A stretch of DNA of 56,960 nucleotides. Origin: SZUA-87 sp041687805. GTDB taxonomy: Bacteria > Actinomycetota > Acidimicrobiia > Acidimicrobiales > Aldehydirespiratoraceae. Positions 51,598 to 56,960 of this stretch are shown here, piece after piece (position 1 is the first letter of the stretch; every line of letters begins with the position of its first letter). Under the pieces are notes generated by a model that worked only from the letters and a program-made list of their open reading frames with translations, ran no database searches and was not told the origin of the DNA. The DNA is taken from contig JBDNJK010000025.1 of the NCBI GenBank assembly GCA_041687805.1, forward strand, positions 1 through 56,960. Reading direction: 5' to 3'. A program made the translations under genes and the position numbers.

Positions 51598-52128
51598 TTA
51601 GTCGGCCTTGAGCGAGCAGGTCTTGGATGGCGGCGAGTACGACACGCCTCCCTTTGTCACACTCAGGACGGTCACCGTCACTTTGAAGTCCGATTTTTCG
51701 AGATCTGTCCAATACAGCTCTACTTCGCCGTGCGAATTTGTGGTGCCACTCACCTGTTGCGTGGTGCCGCTGTGAAGTGTGAAGATCGCTACGACCGACG
51801 CATCCTTCAGGTCGTGCTTGTTGCTGTCCTTAAGCCTGAGGCGCACCATCGCCGTCCGCTTGTGGTGGTCCTTGAACGTCTTGTCCTTACATTCAACGGA
51901 TACGTCTCCACCAGACGGCGTGGTGGTCACGTCCGAGATCCAAATGCCGGCCTGGCCGATGTCGTTTGCAGTCGACTCGTAGTTGCTTCCAATCGCGGAG
52001 TCGATCGCGCCAATACCAGAGATGGAACCAATCGTCACCGTGCTGATGATGAGGACATACTCAACGATCGTCACTCCACGGTCCTTGAAATCTCGACGCC
52101 GTTTGGCGGATTTCGCGAAAATACTCAC
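51598..52128 (-). CDS. Flp-type prepilin with C-terminal cysteine-bracketed domain
   Basis: Predicted 176 residues from GTG 52128. A basic leader of about 18 residues ends in RG, then VTIVEYVLIISTVTIGSISG: Glu at +5 and Tyr at +6 after the glycine give the Flp prepilin signature, cut by a TadV-type peptidase. Unlike usual Flp pilins (about 50-70 residues), a soluble part of about 120 residues follows. It is beta-rich, looks Ig-like (VVAIFTLHSGTTQQVSG, then HGEVELYW), and has cysteines near each end (VECKD and KTCSL) that could bond. The frame extends upstream to TTG 52212, overlapping folC, which is less likely. TAATAC (52151-52146) may be the -10. No tad genes are near. Confidence 0.78.
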   Translation of the reverse strand: MSIFAKSAKRRRDFKDRGVTIVEYVLIISTVTIGSISGIGAIDSAIGSNYESTANDIGQAGIWISDVTTTPSGGDVSVECKDKTFKDHHKRTAMVRLRLKDSNKHDLKDASVVAIFTLHSGTTQQVSGTTNSHGEVELYWTDLEKSDFKVTVTVLSVTKGGVSYSPPSKTCSLKAD

Positions 52129-52145
52129 CCAACACTTATCGGCAG

Positions 52146-52151
52146 GTATTA
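52146..52151 (-). promoter_or_regulatory. Possible -10 element of the pilin gene
   Basis: TAATAC on the minus strand lies 17 bases before the GTG, inside the folC-pilin gap. No good -35 hexamer is found at the right distance. Confidence 0.3.
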
Positions 52152-52177
52152 AGTCGGTCGTGAATGGGACGATCGAC

Positions 52178-53467
52178 TCAATTATGTTTAAGGAGGCTCC
52201 GTGCTTGCCCAACTACGGTGTGAGAACCGACCACCAGGATCATGTCCTCGGCGTCAGCCATTGCCAATGCCCGGTCGACGGCGTCATTGACGTCGTGCTC
52301 GATCACGGCGGAGCCACCGGCCTCGGCCACCGCTTGGGCTACTACCTCAGCGGACAATCCCCGGCGTGACGGCGCTGAGCAGGCGACGACCAACTCGGCA
52401 TCGGCGACCCCGAGCGCCTCACAAATCGCTCTTGGATCTCGGCCGTCAAGCAGGCCAAGAACGATGAAACGCTTCATATCGCCAAACGCTCCGTCGAGAG
52501 CAATTCCCAATGCCTCGGCGCCTGGCGGGTTATGGGCAACGTCAAGCATCACCAGAGGGTTGCGTCCGATGACTTCCATGCGTCCCGGCGCCGATACCGA
52601 CTCGAATGATTCAGACACCACATCGTCGGGCAGCACAGTGCCGAAGAACTCTTCGGTGGCCGCCAACGCAATGGCAGCGTTCTCAGCCTGATGAGGACCA
52701 TGAAGAGCCACAAACAACTCGGAATAGCGGCCGCGAGTCGTGCGAACCTCGATCACCCGACCGCCCACGGCGAGACTGTCATCGATCAGGTCAAAGTCGA
52801 GCCCGCGCTCCGAGACGACTCGTGGATGCTCCGCGCTGAACAGGACAACAAGATCCGGACCGACTTCGCCAAGGACCAACGTCGAGTCAGGTTCGATGAT
52901 CCCTGCCTTCTCACGAGCAATCGCACTCTGCCAGTCGCCGACGCCATCAGTGTGATCAAGGGCGACGTTGGTGACAACTGCTATCTGTGCGTGGCCGACA
53001 TTTGTTGCGTCGAACCGACCAAGCATGCCGACCTCGACCACGGCGACATCCACGGCCTCTCCGGCAAGGTGGACAAATGCTGCCGCGGTCATCGTCTCGA
53101 ACCAGGTGAGCCTCGACTCGTCATCGGACGCCGCGGCCACTTCGGTGACAGCGACAGCGAGGTCATCATCGGAAATCGACTCACCGCCGACACGAATTCT
53201 CTCATTTATCGACTCGAGATGAGGGCTGGTGTAGGTGCCGACTCTGAGGCCCATCTTGGTCAGAAGGGCCTCGATTATCCGAACGGTGGAACCCTTGCCG
53301 TTGGTGCCCGTGACATGAATAATCGGAAATGTGTCTTGGGGATCGGCGAGCGCGGCCATCACCGATCTCATGTTGTCGAGCGACAAGCCTTCTATTCGTC
53401 CGGCACGCGGCAGAACCTCATAGTTGGTGAGGGCATGAAGATGCTCTAGTGCCTCGCGATGATCCAT
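52178..53467 (-). CDS. folC: Folylpolyglutamate/dihydrofolate synthase FolC
   Basis: A 429-residue Mur-ligase-family enzyme that adds glutamate to folates, and in many bacteria also makes dihydrofolate. The P-loop HVTGTNGKGSTVR (about 51-63), TSPHLESINERIRV, VVEVGMLGRFDATN and LDVAHNPPGAEALG are diagnostic. Length is normal. It follows clpX by 18 bases. In relatives valS often lies between clpX and folC; it is absent here. Together with the FolP2-like protein it is the only folate gene in the window. Confidence 0.95.
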   Translation of the reverse strand: MDHREALEHLHALTNYEVLPRAGRIEGLSLDNMRSVMAALADPQDTFPIIHVTGTNGKGSTVRIIEALLTKMGLRVGTYTSPHLESINERIRVGGESISDDDLAVAVTEVAAASDDESRLTWFETMTAAAFVHLAGEAVDVAVVEVGMLGRFDATNVGHAQIAVVTNVALDHTDGVGDWQSAIAREKAGIIEPDSTLVLGEVGPDLVVLFSAEHPRVVSERGLDFDLIDDSLAVGGRVIEVRTTRGRYSELFVALHGPHQAENAAIALAATEEFFGTVLPDDVVSESFESVSAPGRMEVIGRNPLVMLDVAHNPPGAEALGIALDGAFGDMKRFIVLGLLDGRDPRAICEALGVADAELVVACSAPSRRGLSAEVVAQAVAEAGGSAVIEHDVNDAVDRALAMADAEDMILVVGSHTVVGQARSLLKHN

Positions 53468-53485
53468 TTTGCAGACTCGATGCCG

Positions 53486-54745
53486 TCAGCTGGCGCGACG
53501 CTCATCTACATCGCCGTGAGCAATCAACTCCGGCCTCACACCGTCGATGACCGAGTCGACATCGACCCGCACCTTGGCGATGTCGTCGCGACCTGGAATG
53601 TCGAACATCACGTCGAGAAGCACAGATTCGATGATGGCGCGAAGCCCTCTAGCCCCGGTGCCTCTTTTAATGGCGAGTTCGGCAATGGCGTGGAGAGCTT
53701 CTTCGGTGAACTCAAGCTCAATGTTTTCGAATTCGAACATCTTGGTGTATTGCTTCACCAACGAATTCCGGGGAACCGTGAGAATCTCGACAAGGGCGTC
53801 GTGCCCCAGACTGCTCACCGCACCCACAACCGGCAATCGCCCTACGAATTCAGGGATGAGACCGAATCTCGTGAGGTCCTCCGGCATCACCTCACTGAAG
53901 ATTGCGCCAAGGTCCTTATCTTCCGGCTTACGAATGTCGGCTCCGAAACCCACGCCACGACTTCCGATCCGGTTCTCGACAATCTTCTCGATACCCGCGA
54001 ACGCCCCGCCACAAATGAACAGGACGTTGGTGGTATCTATCTGGATAAATTCTTGGTGAGGGTGCTTGCGTCCGCCCTGAGGCGGAACCGCCGCAGTGGT
54101 TCCCTCAAGGATCTTCAACAACGCCTGCTGGACACCTTCACCCGAGACATCACGGGTGATCGACGGGTTTTCGCTCTTGCGAGCCACCTTGTCAATTTCG
54201 TCGATGTAGATGATTCCGGTCTCGGCCTTCGCAACGTCGTAATCGGCGGCCTGGATCAACTTAAGGAGAATATTCTCGACATCTTCGCCGACGTAGCCCG
54301 CCTCGGTGAGCGCAGTGGCGTCGGCAATTGCGAACGGCACGTTGAGCATCCGTGCCAGCGTTTGTGCCATCAGGGTCTTGCCACAGCCCGTCGGGCCGAT
54401 GAGCAAGATATTGGACTTGGACAACTCGACATCTCCGTCGACTGAGGCACCCAACTCGACGCGCTTGTAGTGGTTGTAGACCGCTACGGACAAGATCCGC
54501 TTGGCGGTGTCCTGGCCAACAATGAAGTCGTTGAGGAAGTCGTAGATCTGGCGCGGCGCCAGCAGTTCGCCGAGAGTCGGCTCAGTCGTGTCGGCCAGCT
54601 CCTCCTCAATGATCTCATTGCAAAGATCTATGCATTCATCGCAAATGTAGACCCCGGGGCCCGCGATCAACTTCTTGACTTGCTTCTGCGATTTGCCGCA
54701 AAACGAACACTTCAGAAGTTCGCCACCTTCGCCGAATTTGGCCAC
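53486..54745 (-). CDS. clpX: ATP-dependent Clp protease ATPase ClpX
   Basis: A 419-residue AAA+ unfoldase that feeds substrates to ClpP. The N-terminal zinc-binding domain has CSFCGKSQ and CDECIDLC (four cysteines), Walker A is GPTGCGKT (about 116-123), Walker B IIYIDEIDK, and the RKSENPSITRDVSGEGVQQALLKILEG, ClpP-binding IGF-type loop region and sensor 2 GARGLRA follow. Length and motifs are normal. It follows clpP by 17 bases. Confidence 0.98.
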   Translation of the reverse strand: MAKFGEGGELLKCSFCGKSQKQVKKLIAGPGVYICDECIDLCNEIIEEELADTTEPTLGELLAPRQIYDFLNDFIVGQDTAKRILSVAVYNHYKRVELGASVDGDVELSKSNILLIGPTGCGKTLMAQTLARMLNVPFAIADATALTEAGYVGEDVENILLKLIQAADYDVAKAETGIIYIDEIDKVARKSENPSITRDVSGEGVQQALLKILEGTTAAVPPQGGRKHPHQEFIQIDTTNVLFICGGAFAGIEKIVENRIGSRGVGFGADIRKPEDKDLGAIFSEVMPEDLTRFGLIPEFVGRLPVVGAVSSLGHDALVEILTVPRNSLVKQYTKMFEFENIELEFTEEALHAIAELAIKRGTGARGLRAIIESVLLDVMFDIPGRDDIAKVRVDVDSVIDGVRPELIAHGDVDERRAS

Positions 54746-54762
54746 CCAGTGTCTCCCTCTTG

Positions 54763-55401
54763 CTAGTCGATCGCTTTGATCGCGCCGCTGTTGTCGACAA
54801 TGTTGCGGACCTCGATCACCTCATCAATGATGCCGTACTCCTTGGCCTCAGCGGCGGTCATCACGAAATCGCGATCTGTGTCGGATGAGATCTTCTCTGC
54901 GGTCTGCCCGGTGTGCAGAGACAGCACCGCTTCCAGCGAGCTCTTCATTCGGGCGATTTCCGCAGCAATGAGCTCGATGTCGCTCGCCTGCCCTTGAGCC
55001 CCCGCATACGGCTGATGGATAAGAATCCGGGCATGTGGAAGCGCAAGCCGCTTTCCATGAGTGCCAGCGGCAAGCAACACCGCCGCGGCCGAAGCCGCCT
55101 GGCCGAAACAGATCGTGGTGATATCGGGCTTGACGTAGGACATCGTGTCGTAGATGGCGAACAATGCGTTGATGTCACCGCCGGGGCTATTGATGTAGAG
55201 GTTGATGTCCTTGTCGGGGTTTTCCGACTCGAGGTGGAGCATCTGGGCGCAGATCAAGTTGGCGATCGTGTCGTCGATCGGCGTACCGATGAAGATGATG
55301 TTGTCTTTCAACAGGCGGCTATAGAGGTCGTAGGCGCGCTCGCCACGATTGGTCTGCTCGACAACGGTCGGCACCAGATAGCTGCGTGGGTTGATGTCCA
55401 T
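54763..55401 (-). CDS. clpP: ATP-dependent Clp protease proteolytic subunit ClpP
   Basis: A 212-residue serine protease that forms the double-ring chamber. The triad is visible: serine in CFGQAASAAAVLL, histidine in ILIHQPYAGAQGQASD and aspartate in TDRDFVMTAAEA. Actinobacteria often have two ClpP subunits; only one is in this window. The ATG follows the tig stop directly (TAG-ATG). tig-clpP-clpX is a widely conserved order and suggests joint control of nascent-chain folding and breakdown. Confidence 0.97.
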   Translation of the reverse strand: MDINPRSYLVPTVVEQTNRGERAYDLYSRLLKDNIIFIGTPIDDTIANLICAQMLHLESENPDKDINLYINSPGGDINALFAIYDTMSYVKPDITTICFGQAASAAAVLLAAGTHGKRLALPHARILIHQPYAGAQGQASDIELIAAEIARMKSSLEAVLSLHTGQTAEKISSDTDRDFVMTAAEAKEYGIIDEVIEVRNIVDNSGAIKAID

Positions 55402-56796
55402 CTACTTCTCGTCCTCCGCTGAGTCATCTTCGGTGGAGTCTTCGCTCGAAACTGTGACGCTATCCCCATCGGGGTCGGTAGTCGGGAACTCCAATGCAGA
55501 TCTCTCAATTATCGCGCCGTCGCCATCGACCAGCTCGACATTTTCTGTAAGCCACTCGAGCGCCTTCTGCTTGCCAAGATCTGCACGAAGTGCGGAGAGC
55601 TGACCGAACTCAGCAAGCTTCTGTTCGAGTTCGGTAGCATCCTGGCCGGCCTCGGTGGCCATCTCGCTGATCGCCTCCGACACTGCCGCGTCGTCAGGCA
55701 CCAAACTCTCGGCCTCGGCGACGTATCGCAGGGCCAGGTCGACTCGCACCGCCTGCTCGGCCGGCTCGCGGAATTGTTCAGCGAGTGACTCGCCGGTCAT
55801 ACCGATGCTCTCGAGATATTGGGTCACGTCGGCACCTTGCTGCTGGAGCCGGTTGACGAATTCTTGTATACGAGCGTTGATTTCGCTATCGATCAAGGCA
55901 TCAGGGATCTCGGCGTCGACCAGACCGGCCAGAGCCTCACCCGTGTTTTGCTGAACTGCCATGCGAGCTTGAGAGATCTTCATGGCCGTGAGGCGCTTCA
56001 CCAGATCAGCGCGCAACTCCTCGACAGTGTCGAATTCGCTGGCCTTAGACGCCCATTCGTCGTCGAGGTCTGGCAGCACCGCTTCTTTGACTTCCTTGAC
56101 CGCGACCGAGAAATGGAGGGCCCCTTCTTCATCGGGGTCGGGATGCGCTGCGTCGAACTCGACCTCATCACCGGCCGAGGCACCGCGAAGATTGTCATCG
56201 ATCTCAGCGACAACGGCACCGCTACCAACTTCGTAGTCGTAGTCAGTGGTTGTGAGCCCCGGAACTTCTTCGCCTTCGTGAGAGCCAGAGATGTCGATGG
56301 TGACGTGGTCGCCATCAGCGGCGGGGCGTTCGACGGGCTCGAGTTCGGCGAACTGTGCACGCATCGCGTCGACCTGCTCATCGATGTCTTCATCGGAGGG
56401 CACCGGCTTCGGGATTTCAACCCGCAAGCCGTCGTAGCCGGCGGCGTTCACCACCGGGCGGATCTGGACCAGCGCGTCGAACACGACGGGGCCGGACTCC
56501 TCGCCGGAAGTGATTTTGATCTCGGGCGAGGCAATGACGTCGATGTCATGCTCTACCACTGCACGTGCGTAGTAGTCGGGAAGTGCTTCGCGCAGCGCCT
56601 CTTCACGGCCGACCTGATGCCCGAGTTGCGCCTCCAAAATTCGACGCGGAGCCTTGCCAGGACGGAATCCCGGCATACGCACCTCACGCGCAATACGCTT
56701 GAATGCGGCGTCAACTGCGGTGTCGAACTCGGACTCGTCGACCTCTACCGACACCTTTACGCGATTGTCTTCCAGTGTTTCGATGGTGCTCTTCAC
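55402..56796 (-). CDS. tig: Trigger factor
   Basis: A 464-residue ribosome-bound chaperone and peptidyl-prolyl isomerase. The ribosome-binding domain (about 1-110) has the signature GFRPGKAPRRI; the FKBP-like domain (about 150-240: DGDHVTIDISGSHEG) and the helical C-terminal domain follow. The last 30 residues are very acidic (SSEDSTEDDSAEDEK). The GTG at 56796 opens the family sequence VKSTIETLEDNRVKVSVEV; no Shine-Dalgarno is visible. It is divergent from tRNA-Gly. Confidence 0.95.
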   Translation of the reverse strand: MKSTIETLEDNRVKVSVEVDESEFDTAVDAAFKRIAREVRMPGFRPGKAPRRILEAQLGHQVGREEALREALPDYYARAVVEHDIDVIASPEIKITSGEESGPVVFDALVQIRPVVNAAGYDGLRVEIPKPVPSDEDIDEQVDAMRAQFAELEPVERPAADGDHVTIDISGSHEGEEVPGLTTTDYDYEVGSGAVVAEIDDNLRGASAGDEVEFDAAHPDPDEEGALHFSVAVKEVKEAVLPDLDDEWASKASEFDTVEELRADLVKRLTAMKISQARMAVQQNTGEALAGLVDAEIPDALIDSEINARIQEFVNRLQQQGADVTQYLESIGMTGESLAEQFREPAEQAVRVDLALRYVAEAESLVPDDAAVSEAISEMATEAGQDATELEQKLAEFGQLSALRADLGKQKALEWLTENVELVDGDGAIIERSALEFPTTDPDGDSVTVSSEDSTEDDSAEDEK

Positions 56797-56906
56797 GAGG
56801 CCGGAGTCTATGGGAAGCAGTGCCCGTACCCGCCATGGCTCGCTATCAAACACCGGCCATTCGAGAGGCGTCGTAGCGGGCGCAGACCGCTACCATGTGC
56901 GCACCC

Positions 56907-56960
56907 GCGGGTGTAGTTCAACGGTAGAACCTCAGCCTTCCAAGCTGATGATGCGGTTTC
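56907..56960 (+). tRNA. tRNA-Gly (anticodon TCC), cut by window end
   Basis: The 5' part of a tRNA: acceptor strand GCGGGTG, D arm TTC...GAAC region (TTCAACGGTAGAAC), and anticodon arm TCAGC/GCTGA around CTTCCAA, giving TCC for the glycine codons GGA and GGG. The T arm begins at the end of the window and the 3' acceptor strand is missing, so the gene is partial here. Confidence 0.92.

Noticed and set aside
51112..52152. 346-codon plus-strand frame opposite ndk and the pilin gene
   Set aside because: Spans two convincing minus-strand genes and has no recognisable content.
53459..54445. Long plus-strand open frame (328 codons) opposite clpX
   Set aside because: It lies antisense to a fully conserved clpX, has no recognisable domain, and its composition follows the mirror of clpX codons.
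55819..56916. Long plus-strand open frame (365 codons) opposite tig
   Set aside because: Antisense shadow of trigger factor; it would also run into tRNA-Gly and shows no family features.
1..56960. CRISPR array, prophage, transposase or rRNA operon
   Set aside because: No regularly spaced repeats, phage structural genes, transposase motifs (DDE or tyrosine recombinase) or rRNA sequence were recognised on either strand.

Overview
This is a gene-dense stretch of bacterial chromosome, moderately high in G+C by eye, with many 4-base ATGA/GTGA gene overlaps. The gene set points to Actinomycetota: a BldD regulator with the c-di-GMP signature, class II DAHP synthase, a FolP2-type pterin-binding protein, hrcA-dnaJ-rsmE, RNase E next to L21/L27, and a complete mreBCD-mrdA-rodA block. 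My best guess is the Acidimicrobiia, but that is inference. No phage, insertion sequence, CRISPR array or rRNA gene was seen, and no gene-free stretch exceeds 300 bases.

Layout. 1-6.7 kb: tRNA-Pro, a small zinc-ribbon membrane protein, a SpoIIE-type phosphatase, der, a DUF512 radical-SAM protein, then a plus-strand pair (membrane pseudokinase and LysM membrane protein) facing bldD. 6.8-13 kb: rsmE, dnaJ, hrcA, lepA, rpsT, holA. 13-18 kb: folP2-like, comEC, comEA, a thioredoxin-TPR protein and a PAC2 protein. 18-26 kb: GT-C glycosyltransferase, tRNA-Ala, acyl-CoA dehydrogenase, rsfS, a degenerate LCP protein, nadD, a short sigma factor and class II DAHP synthase. 26-31 kb: a tight four-gene run moxR-vwa-tldD-tldE. 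31-38 kb: proA and proB on the minus strand, separated by a plus-strand trio (unknown membrane protein, murJ, pspA), then obg. 38-45 kb: a frameshifted TadE-like gene, dgt, rpmA, rplU, rne, and the radical-SAM/DUF2344 pair. 45-57 kb: rodA, mrdA, mreD, mreC, mreB, ndk, an Flp-type pilin with an extra domain, folC, clpX, clpP, tig and a tRNA-Gly cut by the window end.

Most genes serve ribosome assembly and translation (der, lepA, obg, rsfS, rsmE, L21, L27, S20), protein quality control (dnaJ, hrcA, clpXP, trigger factor) and envelope growth (mreBCD, PBP2, RodA, MurJ, PspA, LCP-like). The obg-proB-proA-nadD-rsfS cluster common in relatives is split here into three pieces.

The most interesting items are: the moxR-vwa-tldD-tldE operon; a sigma factor whose sigma-3 domain is mostly missing and whose leader can fold into a GNRA-capped hairpin; two isolated type IV/Tad pilin-like genes (one broken, one fused to a cysteine-bracketed domain); the pseudokinase-LysM pair beside bldD; a ComEC with a degenerate metallo-beta-lactamase-like domain; and a long inverted repeat between aroG and tldE.
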